Origin: Vibrio anguillarum
Lineage (GTDB): Bacteria; Pseudomonadota; Gammaproteobacteria; Enterobacterales; Vibrionaceae
Reading direction: 5' to 3'
NCBI RefSeq assembly: GCF_001989995.2
Contig: NZ_JAHGUP010000039.1
Location: 58,190-122,189 of the forward strand
DNA length: 64,000 nucleotides
In this document: positions 26,406 to 35,043 of the stretch, in pieces
Layout of the letters: each line of letters starts with the position of its first letter
How positions within the stretch are numbered: position 1 is the stretch's first letter
Notes under the pieces: model-generated
Database searches by the model: none
What the model saw: only the letters and a program-made list of their open reading frames with translations
What the model was told of the DNA's origin: nothing
Translations under genes and position numbers: made by a program

Positions 26406-28712
26406 ATGCACAGCAACGTCACTCCTATTCATCAATATAAAAAATACTGGGCAGAGTGCTTTGGAACCGCACCTTTCCTGCCAACCAGTAAAAAGGAGAT
26501 GGATGCCCTAGGATGGGACAGCTGTGACATCGTGATCGTCACGGGTGACGCTTATGTGGATCACCCCAGTTTTGGTATGGCGATCATTGGCCGTTTACTC
26601 GAAGCGCAAGGCTTTCGCGTTGGGATCATTGCCCAGCCGCAATGGCAAAATAAAGACGCTTTCATGGCGCTGGGAAAACCCAACCTGTTTTTTGGCATCA
26701 CGGCCGGCAACATGGATTCGATGATCAACCGCTACACCTCTGACAAAAAATTGCGTCATGATGATGCGTACACACCCAATAATGAAGGTGGCAAACGTCC
26801 AGATCGCGCCACACTTGTCTATTCGCAGCGTTGTCGTGAGGCTTATAAAGATGTGCCACTGGTGCTCGGTGGTATCGAAGCCAGTTTACGCCGCGTTGCC
26901 CATTATGATTATTGGTCAGACAAAGTGCGCCGTTCTGTGCTGTTTGATGCCAAAGCCGACATACTGCTATTTGGTAACGCAGAGCGAGCGTTGGTTGAAG
27001 TGGCGCACCGCTTGGCTAATGGCGATAACATCGCTGATATGACCAATATTCGCGGCACGGCCGTAAACCTGGCCGCTGAGCCTGAGCATTACACCATCAT
27101 TGACTCATCACGTATTGAGAAACCCGGTAAAGCGTTTGTTCCGGTGAACCCTTACGCGGTGGAAACGCAGTGTGAAACCAATCAAGAAAAAGAAGCCGAA
27201 GCAAAGCCAATCACCATTCGTCCTTCTCGCCATGATGCCGCTACAACAGCGGTTCGTTTGCCTGCTTTTGAAAAGCTCAATAATGACCGGATTTTATACG
27301 CGCATGCAAGCCGTGTACTGCATTTAGAAACCAACCCCTATTCCGGCCGGGCGCTGATTCAGCGTCATGGCGACCGTGAATTGTGGGTCAACCAAGCTCC
27401 GATTCCACTCACTACAGAAGAGATGGATTACGTGTTTGGCCTGAGCTACGCACGCGTGCCTCACCCTATGTATGGCAAAAGTAAAATTCCTGCTTACGAC
27501 ATGATCAAAACCTCGGTTAATATCATGCGCGGCTGCTTTGGTGGTTGTTCATTCTGCTCGATTACCGAACATGAAGGGCGCATTATCCAAAACCGTTCAA
27601 AAGAGTCGATTTTGAATGAGATGGAAGAGATCCGCGATAAAGTTCCCGGCTTTACTGGAACCATTTCGGATTTGGGTGGGCCAACGGCGAACATGTACCG
27701 TTTAGGTTGTAGTGATCCTAAAGCTGAGATGAACTGCCGACGCCCATCGTGTGTTTTCCCCGGAATTTGCCATAAGCTCAATACCGACCACAAACATACG
27801 ATTGATCTCTATCGTGAAGCGCGCAAAGTCAAAGGCATTAAAAAAGTGATGATCGCCTCTGGTGTGCGTTATGACTTGGCGATTGAATCTCCTGAATATG
27901 TGCGTGAATTGGTCACGCATCACGTAGGAGGCTATCTCAAGATCGCCCCAGAACATACCGAGAAGAATCCGCTTGATCTGATGATGAAACCGGGCATGGG
28001 CACCTATAATCGCTTCAAAGAGATGTTTGAGAAGTACAGCGCTGAAGCAGGTAAGAAACAGTACCTCATCCCGTACTTTATTTCCGCGCATCCCGGTACG
28101 GAAGATGAAGATATGCTCAATTTGGCACTGTGGCTAAAATCAAACAATTTTGAGTGTGATCAGGTGCAGAACTTCTATCCATCGCCAATGTGTAATGCAA
28201 CCGCGATGTATTACTCAGAGACTAACCCGCTCAAACGTGTGAAATACAAAAAACGTGAAGAAGTGACTGTCGCGAAGGGAGAGCGTCAACGCAGGCTGCA
28301 CAAAGCGCTGTTACGCTACCATGACCCATTAAACTGGCCAATTATCCGTGAAGCCTTGATCAACATGGGTAAAAAACATTTGATTGGTGATAAACCTAGC
28401 TGCTTAGTGCCTGCGAATGATGTCGATGCACTCACGCCTGCGCAGCGTCGTAAGTCGGGACGTCACGGAGCGAACCGTTTTGCGACCAAACACACCAAAA
28501 CTCAGCCGGGTTTTGATGCTCTTAACCCGCGTAAAGAGAGCGCTACTTCACCAAGTAAATCGCCAAACAAACCACGCGCTAGCAGCGCGGCAGACAACGG
28601 TAAGAAAAACCAAGGCGGCGCATCTAAACCTGCACACTCTCGCCCGACAAGTAAAGGCAAGCCGTTTGCTCAAGCCTCTAAACCAAGAGCGCCACGCGCA
28701 GAACAGAGATAA
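26406..28712 (+). CDS. ygiQ: YgiQ-family radical SAM protein
   Basis: 768 residues. An N-terminal domain typical of YgiQ ([26 protein letters not shown]) precedes the radical SAM core, whose CxxxCxxC motif is in [18 protein letters not shown]. Later Cys ([26 protein letters not shown]) may bind a second metal centre. The C-terminal 100 residues are basic and low-complexity ([15 protein letters not shown]), likely RNA-binding or disordered. The reaction of YgiQ is unknown. Start ATG 26406 (MHSNVTP) follows AGAGG; an in-frame ATG-like codon at 26361 would add 15 residues. Confidence 0.9.
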   Translation: MHSNVTPIHQYKKYWAECFGTAPFLPTSKKEMDALGWDSCDIVIVTGDAYVDHPSFGMAIIGRLLEAQGFRVGIIAQPQWQNKDAFMALGKPNLFFGITAGNMDSMINRYTSDKKLRHDDAYTPNNEGGKRPDRATLVYSQRCREAYKDVPLVLGGIEASLRRVAHYDYWSDKVRRSVLFDAKADILLFGNAERALVEVAHRLANGDNIADMTNIRGTAVNLAAEPEHYTIIDSSRIEKPGKAFVPVNPYAVETQCETNQEKEAEAKPITIRPSRHDAATTAVRLPAFEKLNNDRILYAHASRVLHLETNPYSGRALIQRHGDRELWVNQAPIPLTTEEMDYVFGLSYARVPHPMYGKSKIPAYDMIKTSVNIMRGCFGGCSFCSITEHEGRIIQNRSKESILNEMEEIRDKVPGFTGTISDLGGPTANMYRLGCSDPKAEMNCRRPSCVFPGICHKLNTDHKHTIDLYREARKVKGIKKVMIASGVRYDLAIESPEYVRELVTHHVGGYLKIAPEHTEKNPLDLMMKPGMGTYNRFKEMFEKYSAEAGKKQYLIPYFISAHPGTEDEDMLNLALWLKSNNFECDQVQNFYPSPMCNATAMYYSETNPLKRVKYKKREEVTVAKGERQRRLHKALLRYHDPLNWPIIREALINMGKKHLIGDKPSCLVPANDVDALTPAQRRKSGRHGANRFATKHTKTQPGFDALNPRKESATSPSKSPNKPRASSAADNGKKNQGGASKPAHSRPTSKGKPFAQASKPRAPRAEQR

Positions 28713-28735
28713 TTCCAAAGCCATATGATCAGCAT

Positions 28736-28767
28736 AATAAGGCTCCGAAAGGAGCTTTATTGTTTTT
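28736..28767. terminator. Bidirectional terminator shared by ygiQ and the DUF3833 gene
   Basis: Stem AATAAGGCTCC (28736-28746)/GGAGCTTTATT (28751-28761) with one G-U pair and a GAAA tetraloop, then TGTTTTTC. The stop codon of the minus-strand DUF3833 gene (28757-28759) lies inside the right arm. Confidence 0.88.
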
Positions 28768-29284
28768 CAAAGAACAGCGTTAGTTTACCGACCTCGATAC
28801 CAAATTTTTTAATTTTAGTCAGGTTAAACACCCGCTTTTCATCTTGCCGATAAAGCCAGTCGTCAAAGGTAACGGTTAGCGTAGAATCACCATAAGGTAA
28901 GGAAAAATCATATTGCCAACGCAAAGCGTTACCCACTTCTTCCCCTTGGGCTTGGCCTAATACATCATCCGCTTGACCGATATATTTTCCATCAGCAAAA
29001 CGTTCAATCACCCATACTCTTTGGCTTTTTTCACCATCATCAAAATTGAAGTCTTCAACCAAAGTGAGTTTATTCCCCTCAACTGTTCCGTCGATGACAA
29101 CCTCGAAACGACGCGTTTGCATCCCCGTATAATCTTGCACCATCCCCCATGCTAACGTTCGACCAGAGAAGTACTCAAATAGATCAAACTTAGGTTGCGT
29201 GGATTGGTATTGAGTGAGATCAGCGCTGCACCCCACTAACCAAAGTAGAAGTAACAGATAACTGCGTCTGGCTATCGCTTTCAT
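28757..29284 (-). CDS. DUF3833 lipoprotein
   Basis: 175 residues with a lipoprotein signal peptide, lipobox WLVGC (Cys19). The rest is the beta-rich DUF3833 domain (FDLFEYFSGRTLAWGMVQDYTGMQTRRFEV, ending FGIEVGKLTLFFEK), thought lipocalin-like. Function is unknown; lipid binding is an inference from fold and operon. Start MKAIARRS at 29284 gives the signal peptide; a longer ORF starts 60 bp upstream. It shares four bases (ATGA) with the upstream chalcone-isomerase-like gene. Last gene of the eight-gene operon. Confidence 0.85.
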   Translation of the reverse strand: MKAIARRSYLLLLLWLVGCSADLTQYQSTQPKFDLFEYFSGRTLAWGMVQDYTGMQTRRFEVVIDGTVEGNKLTLVEDFNFDDGEKSQRVWVIERFADGKYIGQADDVLGQAQGEEVGNALRWQYDFSLPYGDSTLTVTFDDWLYRQDEKRVFNLTKIKKFGIEVGKLTLFFEKQ

Positions 29285-29859
29285 GGTTGCATTCCTATCA
29301 ATTGTTTGCGTAAGTGTGGGTATTGCGTCTGTGGCGACAGCCATATCGCGAGAAAGGCGTCATTTAACGCTTCGTCGACTACTGTACCAACCTGGGCTTG
29401 AACACCATTCTTAGGATGAAAAATAAAAGCGCCCTGCTGCCCATCGGAGGTGTAAATCAAGCGGTCGCCCTCAGTAACGCTGGGAAAAATGGACGATAGG
29501 TGCACCAACCATGGTGCAATTTGTTGCTCGGCTAATTTGAGTTTTTGCCACTGCTCTGCGGTCGATTCCACCAGCTGTTTACTACTGATGTCGCGCTGAT
29601 ATTCAATTTCAAGCGCCAAGGGATGGGGCGATAAATCGCTTCCTTGCTCGTACTGCCCTGATGGGGTACGCAGCTGCGAGGAATAAATATCTAGCCATAA
29701 CCAGCTTAAATTCGCTTGGCCAATCACTGGCCAAGTTTGCCACTCGGTCAGTTTATCGTCGGCCACCGCCGCAAAAGCGTTATTCACCAAGCTGTGAAAG
29801 GCAATCACTATCAGTAACAGGTTGAATTTTCTTAGCCTATTTCTCTTTGCTAACATCAT
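29281..29859 (-). CDS. Chalcone-isomerase-like periplasmic protein
   Basis: 192 residues with a hydrophobic N-terminal signal segment (LLLIVIAFHSLVNNAFA). The mature part matches the bacterial chalcone-isomerase-like fold (VIGQANLSWLWLDIYSSQLRTP, LALEIEYQRDISSKQLVESTAEQW, YLAIWLSP-type ending DAFLAIWLSPQTQYPHLRKQLIG). True chalcone isomerase residues are not expected in these proteins; related eukaryotic proteins bind fatty acids. It overlaps DUF2878 by about 23 bp. Confidence 0.8.
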   Translation of the reverse strand: MMLAKRNRLRKFNLLLIVIAFHSLVNNAFAAVADDKLTEWQTWPVIGQANLSWLWLDIYSSQLRTPSGQYEQGSDLSPHPLALEIEYQRDISSKQLVESTAEQWQKLKLAEQQIAPWLVHLSSIFPSVTEGDRLIYTSDGQQGAFIFHPKNGVQAQVGTVVDEALNDAFLAIWLSPQTQYPHLRKQLIGMQP

Positions 29860-30334
29860 CGCTAAATATCCTAAGTATCAATGCACCGATCATCACCCAT
29901 TGCAGCCACAAGATAGTCATAGTCAAACCCAATGGCCAATCAAAATGTACAGCGCCTAAACGTTCTGCCGCCCAATAACTTAAACTACCTAACACGCCGA
30001 CCATCAAACAAATGAGTTTGGATGGATAACGTTTCAGCAGCACCACTAAATGAGCGGCATACCAAGAAAAAGCACCCCACAACACCATTAACCAAATGGG
30101 AAAATCATTGGTAGCAAAGCGGAATAGTCCGAAATACTGATTAAGGGCATCGATAACAATACCCACCATAGTTAACGCAATCACTCTTTCCAAAGGATAG
30201 GAAAAGTGCCGCAAGGAAAACATCAATGCGGCTAACATCATGGTCAATGCCAACCACTGCAAACGTTCTGTCCCCAACACAGCAACAAACCAGATCGCTT
30301 GAAACCAAAGAGAGACAGCAAACAGCGTCTTCAT
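29837..30334 (-). CDS. DUF2878 inner-membrane protein
   Basis: 165 residues, almost wholly hydrophobic, with about five membrane helices (MKTLFAVSLWFQAIWFVAVLG, LALTMMLAALMFSL, LICLMVGVLGSLSYWAAERLGAV, MTILWLQWVMIGALIL). It matches DUF2878, function unknown. Its ATG at 30334 shares one base with the Cfa-like stop (TAATG), so it is translationally coupled. A longer ORF start at 30421 is inside the upstream gene and unlikely. Confidence 0.85.
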   Translation of the reverse strand: MKTLFAVSLWFQAIWFVAVLGTERLQWLALTMMLAALMFSLRHFSYPLERVIALTMVGIVIDALNQYFGLFRFATNDFPIWLMVLWGAFSWYAAHLVVLLKRYPSKLICLMVGVLGSLSYWAAERLGAVHFDWPLGLTMTILWLQWVMIGALILRIFSDDVSKEK

Positions 30335-31581
30335 TACATCGGTCTTTGCAAAGTCATATGTACAGTGCTGATGGATTTTGCTAAAAATCCACCCTCGCAG
30401 TAGCAGAAATAGTAACGCCACATACGCGTGAATCGCTCATCATACCCAAGTTGTGAAACCTGATGTTTTGCAAGCTCAAAACGGTGACGCCAATGAGCAA
30501 GCGTATGCGCATAGTCAGGACCAAGATCAAACAGGTTGCGAACCACTAAATCACTGTGCTGTGTCGCCGCCGTTGTCAATGCAGTAATTGAGGGTAAAAA
30601 ACCGCCGGGGAAAATGTATTTCTGAATGAAATCGACATTATTGCTGTAATAATCATAACGTTGATCAGCAATGGTAATGGCTTGAATCGCCATTAAGCCA
30701 TTAGGTTTTAGTAGTGACTGGCACTGTTCAATATAAGAGGCGAGGTACTCTTTACCGACCGCTTCGATCATCTCTATCGAGACTAATTTATCGTACTGAC
30801 CTTGTAGCAGGCGGTAATCTTGCTTAAGCAAGGTGATTTGACTCCCCAGCCCCTGCCGCTCTATTTGCTGCGCGGTGTAGTAATGCTGCTCTTCAGAAAT
30901 GGTCGTCGTCGTGACCTGACAGCCGTAAGTTTTGGCCATGTAAATCGCCATCGCACCCCAACCGGTGCCGATCTCAATCACGTGGTCGCTTGCTTTGAGT
31001 TGCAACTGCTGGCACAAACGTTCCATTTTATTGATTTGCGCCTGCTCTAACGTTTCATCCGGATGCAGAAACAACGCGCTGGAATAGAGCATATTACTGT
31101 CTAAAAAGGTGTGGTAGAGATCATTACCTAGATCGTAGTGGGCATGAATATTCTCTTTGGCTTTATCGATTGAATTTCGGTTGAGCCAGTGGCTGACTTT
31201 ATAAAAAAGTTTGGTCAACACACTACTGCGAGCTTCAATGCCATCTAATGCACTGACATTACGAGCCATCAGTTCCATTAGGCTGGTCAAATTCGGGCTA
31301 TCCCACCAACCATCCATATAGGCCTCACCCGCGGCAATACTCCCCCCTTTTAATAAACGAGCGTAAAAATGAGGGTGATGTATTTCAATAGTTGCATGGG
31401 GTTGATGCTCTTTCAGTTCGCCAAAAGTCTCCTGACTGGACGCGCCTTCATTGGAAAAGGTTTCAATGATGGTTAAAGTGCCGACGTCTAAACGCTGTAG
31501 ACAGCGAAAAATGAAGCTTCTTGCACTCTTTTGCAACCCTGTCAGTTGCTTGGGCAACGCGAGAGTTTGTGAATTAAGCAT
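30334..31581 (-). CDS. cfa: Cyclopropane-fatty-acyl-phospholipid synthase-like methyltransferase
   Basis: 415 residues. The SAM-binding fold has VIEIGTGWGAMAIYMA (about 201-216) and later IFPGGFLPS. It is homologous to Cfa, which methylates double bonds of membrane phospholipids. In alignment to E. coli Cfa, C139 is S168 (YSSAL), H266 is Q300 (AIQAIT), while E239 (E273), I268 (I302) and Y317 (Y357) are kept. So it lacks two canonical residues of the bicarbonate site. Such Cfa-like proteins next to DUF1365 and a flavoprotein are common in proteobacteria, and some are linked to methylated or furan fatty acids instead of plain cyclopropanes. Product here is uncertain. Confidence 0.85.
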   Translation of the reverse strand: MLNSQTLALPKQLTGLQKSARSFIFRCLQRLDVGTLTIIETFSNEGASSQETFGELKEHQPHATIEIHHPHFYARLLKGGSIAAGEAYMDGWWDSPNLTSLMELMARNVSALDGIEARSSVLTKLFYKVSHWLNRNSIDKAKENIHAHYDLGNDLYHTFLDSNMLYSSALFLHPDETLEQAQINKMERLCQQLQLKASDHVIEIGTGWGAMAIYMAKTYGCQVTTTTISEEQHYYTAQQIERQGLGSQITLLKQDYRLLQGQYDKLVSIEMIEAVGKEYLASYIEQCQSLLKPNGLMAIQAITIADQRYDYYSNNVDFIQKYIFPGGFLPSITALTTAATQHSDLVVRNLFDLGPDYAHTLAHWRHRFELAKHQVSQLGYDERFTRMWRYYFCYCEGGFLAKSISTVHMTLQRPM

Positions 31582-31638
31582 TGAGCGTTCTCCTTGTTAT
31601 TGTTATTTAGACACTGTCTCTGTGTAGATCTTGCGTAT

Positions 31639-32382
31639 TTATGAATGTGGATTGGAGTAGAAAGGTGCTCCTTTAAGCCACAGCTTTAAAGCATGCCAGT
31701 AAATACCTATTGTCACTTTTACGGCCATCACGGGTGTTTTGATCAATAACTTGAGTAAATTTTTTGAATTAAATGGTTGTGCCTTCATCGATAAAGTAGC
31801 ATCGAAAACTTTACCTTCTTTGTGACATTCCAAATGCACACTCAATGACGAACCAAGCGGCTTCAACTTCCAATGATATCGCTGATCAATAGGATTGAAG
31901 GGAGAAACATGAAACGCCTTTTGATGACGCCACTGTTGCTGCTCTTCTCCCGCTTGTGCTTTCACCGCGTAGTAGTGCCGTTGATTCCAAGGTGTATTAC
32001 TCACTTCGGCCAACAAGTATTGCCATTCACCTTGTTGATCATAAAGATAGTAGAAATTAACCGGGCTGAAATAGATTCCTAAATAACGAAGGTGACATAC
32101 TGCTATCACCTTTCCAGAGCAGCGGTCGCCCGTCAGCTCATGAACTTTATCTTGTATGCACTGTTTTAAATCCCCTTCACCAAGATAATCGGCGCGCTGA
32201 AAACGCGCCCAGTGCCACCATTTTTCGCCAAACCCCCAAACTGAATCACTCAGTTGATCCAGTTCATCGAGATCAATACACGGCATAAACAATGGATAAT
32301 TGAGCGCATGTTCAATCGGAGTAAAGCGTCGATGACGTACCATGCCAACCATCAAACAACTGTTGGGCTCCGTCTCCATCAC
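31639..32382 (-). CDS. DUF1365 family protein
   Basis: 247 residues of the DUF1365 family, with LMVGMVRHRRFTPIEHALNYPLFMPCIDLDEL near the start and FSPVNFYYLYDQQGEW and HVSPFNPIDQRYHW in the middle. A hydrophobic segment near the C terminus (PVMAVKVTIGIYWHALKLW) suggests membrane association. Its role is not known, but it always keeps company with Cfa-like and flavoprotein genes. It overlaps the flavoprotein stop by four bases (ATGA). Confidence 0.85.
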   Translation of the reverse strand: MMETEPNSCLMVGMVRHRRFTPIEHALNYPLFMPCIDLDELDQLSDSVWGFGEKWWHWARFQRADYLGEGDLKQCIQDKVHELTGDRCSGKVIAVCHLRYLGIYFSPVNFYYLYDQQGEWQYLLAEVSNTPWNQRHYYAVKAQAGEEQQQWRHQKAFHVSPFNPIDQRYHWKLKPLGSSLSVHLECHKEGKVFDATLSMKAQPFNSKNLLKLLIKTPVMAVKVTIGIYWHALKLWLKGAPFYSNPHS

Positions 32383-33653
32383 GCCGCGCCTTTTAACTGC
32401 TGCGCTTGCGCTTCAAGCTGTGTCACCACATCCAGCGCACTGGTCACGCCATCTTCATGAAAACCATTGCGCCAATAAGCGCCACAGTACCAAGTGTTAT
32501 TCACACCGTTGACTTCAGGCTTGCGTTGCTGAGCCGCGATAGATTGCGTGGTAAATACCGGGTGGTGATAAGTAAACTGTCGTAAAACTTTCTCATCAGC
32601 AATGCGGTCACCGCTGTTGAGCGATACACAAAAAGTATGAGCGCCTTTAATATGCTGCAAGATATTCATATTGTAGGTCAGCGCTGGTAAACGCGATTCT
32701 TGATCTGGACTGCCATCAAGCCAATAGTTCCAAGCTGCCCAAGCGGCTTTTCGCTTAGGCAGCAGTGATGTGTCGGTATGTAGAGTGACTTCATTAGCTT
32801 GATAGTGTATTACACCGAGCACTTCTTGCTCAGCCTCTGTCGGTTGCTCTAACATACCTAATGCCTGATCGCTGTGACATGCAAAAATCACATGATCAAA
32901 GTGGTGTGATTGCCCATTAACAATGAGCTCGACACCCGCCGAGCTGCGTTTGACTTGTGTAACTGGGCTATCAAGATGAATCTTATCTTTAAAACCTTGC
33001 GTCAAGGGTTCGATGTACGCGCGCGATCCGCCTTCAACCACATACCATTGTGGTCGGTTAGTGATCTCTAGCAGTCCATGGTTGAGGAAGAAACGCAAAA
33101 AGAAACTTAACGGAAAAACCCGCATATCAGCCAAGGAAGACGACCAAATTGCCGCCCCCATCGGTAAAATATAATTTTCACAAAAATAGTCAGAAAATTG
33201 GTGCTCAAATAAGAAATCACCTAAGGTTTGCATTGATTGATGAGCTTGTTCTGCTTGCTGTTTCGCTAACCGATTGAAGCGAATGATTTCAAAAATAAAG
33301 CGATAAAAGACAGGGTTTAACCAGTTCCGCTTTTGTGCAAACAACGTAGTTGCGGTATGACCGTTATATTCCAGCCCATTCGCATCATTACGCACACTGA
33401 AGCTCATTTGAGTCGGAATGCCTTTTACGCCAATTTCATTCATCATTGCGATGAAATTTGGGTAGGTCCGGTCGTTGTACACGATAAAACCAGTATCAAC
33501 CGCATGATTTTGACCATCGAGCTCAATATCGACGGTGGCGGTATGCCCACCAATGTAATGATTGGCTTCAAACACGGTAACATCATGATGTTTATGCAAA
33601 TAATAACCGCATGTTAAACCGGAAATACCGCTACCAATAATGGCGATTTTCAT
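32379..33653 (-). CDS. FAD-dependent amine-oxidase-like oxidoreductase
   Basis: 424 residues with a Rossmann FAD motif at the start (IAIIGSGISGLTCGYYLHKHHDVTVFEA) and the second ENxxGGH-type turn (HYIGGHTATV). The C-terminal end holds a second FAD-contacting segment (WYCGAYWRNGFHEDGVTSA). It belongs to the flavin-containing amine oxidase/desaturase superfamily. In Rhodobacter a similar flavoprotein beside a Cfa-like gene acts on fatty acyl chains; that role here is inferred. Start ATG 33653 follows AAGGA with 7-bp spacing; a TTG six bases upstream is less likely. Confidence 0.85.
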   Translation of the reverse strand: MKIAIIGSGISGLTCGYYLHKHHDVTVFEANHYIGGHTATVDIELDGQNHAVDTGFIVYNDRTYPNFIAMMNEIGVKGIPTQMSFSVRNDANGLEYNGHTATTLFAQKRNWLNPVFYRFIFEIIRFNRLAKQQAEQAHQSMQTLGDFLFEHQFSDYFCENYILPMGAAIWSSSLADMRVFPLSFFLRFFLNHGLLEITNRPQWYVVEGGSRAYIEPLTQGFKDKIHLDSPVTQVKRSSAGVELIVNGQSHHFDHVIFACHSDQALGMLEQPTEAEQEVLGVIHYQANEVTLHTDTSLLPKRKAAWAAWNYWLDGSPDQESRLPALTYNMNILQHIKGAHTFCVSLNSGDRIADEKVLRQFTYHHPVFTTQSIAAQQRKPEVNGVNNTWYCGAYWRNGFHEDGVTSALDVVTQLEAQAQQLKGAA

Positions 33654-33683
33654 ACTCAATTCCTTTAATTACAAAACAGCTCG

Positions 33684-34406
33684 TTATTTAAGTAATGCCG
33701 CAACTAATTTGCCTTGCCATGCGTAAGGTAAGCTGCCAATCAAACGTAATAGGCTCGTAAAACGGGCCGGAAAATAGAGGGTGGTTTTGCCTTTTTCCAA
33801 CCCACGGCGAATCGCCTGCGATGCATACTCGGTACTGACCATCATTGGCATCGAAAAACTATTTTTATCAGTCAAAGGCGTGGCAACAAACCCAGGATAG
33901 ATCATCGTCACAGCAACACCTTGCGCTCGCCAATCTTGCATGAGCGAGCGTGCTAGGTAACTAACCGCTGCTTTAGAAGCGCCATAGGCTTCTGCTCTTG
34001 GCAGCGCGATTTCACTGGCGATGGAACCAACGATCGCCACACGGTGGTTAGCAACAAAGTGATGCTGTATCGCCTCAATGCAATGAGCTAAACCCAAAAC
34101 GTTTACGTCAAACACACGCTTAAACCGGAGTGAATCCATTTGACCATGATCGATGTATTCGCAATCGCCAGCGTTAAGAAGCCATAGTGCCGGAACAAAA
34201 GGCAGCTCAAATAACGCAGCTTTGGTCTCTTCTAACTGAGTAATATCAAATGCAATACCGTAGATCTGCGGATACTCTTGGTGCATTTGATTAAGCTTGG
34301 CTTGGTTACGCCCACAAGCAATCACTTGCCAACCCGTTTTTGCATAATCAACAGCTAGCTGATAACCAATACCAGAAGTGGCTCCCGTGATAAGTACACT
34401 CTTCAT
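33684..34406 (-). CDS. Short-chain dehydrogenase/reductase
   Basis: 240 residues with the SDR nucleotide motif TGATSGIGYQLAVDYA at the start, NAG-type LLNAGDCEY, the catalytic Ser in GSIAS and the YxxxK pair in AEAYGASKAAV. Substrate unknown; a lipid-derived aldehyde or ketone is plausible from context. It overlaps the preceding NTF2-like gene by four bases (ATGA), and 30 bp separate it from the flavoprotein ATG. Confidence 0.88.
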   Translation of the reverse strand: MKSVLITGATSGIGYQLAVDYAKTGWQVIACGRNQAKLNQMHQEYPQIYGIAFDITQLEETKAALFELPFVPALWLLNAGDCEYIDHGQMDSLRFKRVFDVNVLGLAHCIEAIQHHFVANHRVAIVGSIASEIALPRAEAYGASKAAVSYLARSLMQDWRAQGVAVTMIYPGFVATPLTDKNSFSMPMMVSTEYASQAIRRGLEKGKTTLYFPARFTSLLRLIGSLPYAWQGKLVAALLK

Positions 34407-34822
34407 TGCCCTAACCTCTGTTTGATCGAACGAATAACACTTCCCAGCAGCGGAATGTGTTCATAGAGCATTTCTCCCAAGTCGAAGTAATCACGGTGAT
34501 AAATGACTTGGTTGTCTTGAAACTTGAGATGGCTCATCCCTTGCACTTGTATAAGTTTTCCACGAGCTAGCCGAGGATGCTGCAAAGACATAGTCCATGT
34601 GAGAAAGCCGCAGTCACCGACTTGCTGGTGATCATGGATGGTAAAATCACAACGCTCTACGTTCTGATACAAACGAGCAAAATAATCCGATAGCGCACGC
34701 CAGCCTTCTATTCGATGAGCGGCATCCTCAAAAAGGACATTGTCGTGATAAACCTGACGTAATAAAGGCAAGTTCTCTTTGTTGAGTTGACGATAAACTT
34801 GAGCAACCGATTCGACATCCAT
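34403..34822 (-). CDS. SnoaL/NTF2-like small protein, first gene of the operon
   Basis: 139 residues of the nuclear-transport-factor-2 fold (VAQVYRQLNKENLPLLRQVYHDNVLFEDAAHRIEG, then YFARLYQNVERCDFTIHD, ending IPLLGSVIRSIKQRL). SnoaL-like domains often bind hydrophobic ligands or act as cyclases; no catalytic residue set can be claimed. Start MDVESVA at 34822; a 17-residue N-terminal extension is rejected because its DNA is the operator array. Stop overlaps the SDR gene by four bases. Confidence 0.8.
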   Translation of the reverse strand: MDVESVAQVYRQLNKENLPLLRQVYHDNVLFEDAAHRIEGWRALSDYFARLYQNVERCDFTIHDHQQVGDCGFLTWTMSLQHPRLARGKLIQVQGMSHLKFQDNQVIYHRDYFDLGEMLYEHIPLLGSVIRSIKQRLGQ

Positions 34823-34837
34823 TGTACGTTTCCATAA

Positions 34838-34907
34838 GTTATACAAAAACTTCACATGTACAAAATAGTACAAGTCACTTAGTTATACAAAATATTTCTT
34901 GTATAAC
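34838..34907 (-). promoter_or_regulatory. TTGTATA/TTGTACA heptamer array, predicted LitR/CarH-type operator
   Basis: Five heptamers precede the operon. Reading plus: TATACAA at 34840, TGTACAA at 34857, AGTACAA at 34867 and TATACAA at 34884 (same orientation, starts 17, 10 and 17 bp apart), plus inverted TTGTATA at 34899. The last two form a 9-bp perfect inverted repeat GTTATACAA/TTGTATAAC with an 8-bp spacer. On the minus strand a plausible -35 (TTGTAT, 34890-34885) and -10 (TATTTT, 34867-34862) fall within it. Light-sensing MerR proteins are reported to bind TTGTACA-like direct repeats; that identity is inferred. Confidence 0.6.
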
Positions 34908-34994
34908 TTTGTATCTTTTCAATGCATACGTGGTTGCAAGGAATTAAGATCAAAAAAGAAAATAAAGACTAAAATTCCAATAGTTACGACGATC

Positions 34995-35030
34995 AAAAAG
35001 GCCAGCGTAATTCGCTGGCCTTCTCTTTTT
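34995..35030. terminator. htpX terminator (bidirectional)
   Basis: Ten-bp stem AAGGCCAGCG (34999-35008)/CGCTGGCCTT (35013-35022) with a 4-nt loop. The A-run at 34995-35000 gives a U-tail on the minus strand after htpX. Confidence 0.88.
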
Positions 35031-35043
35031 TAGTTAGCTTAGA

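Noticed and set aside
34823..34873. 17-residue N-terminal extension of the NTF2-like protein
   Set aside because: Its DNA consists of the operator heptamers, and the family domain starts at 34822.
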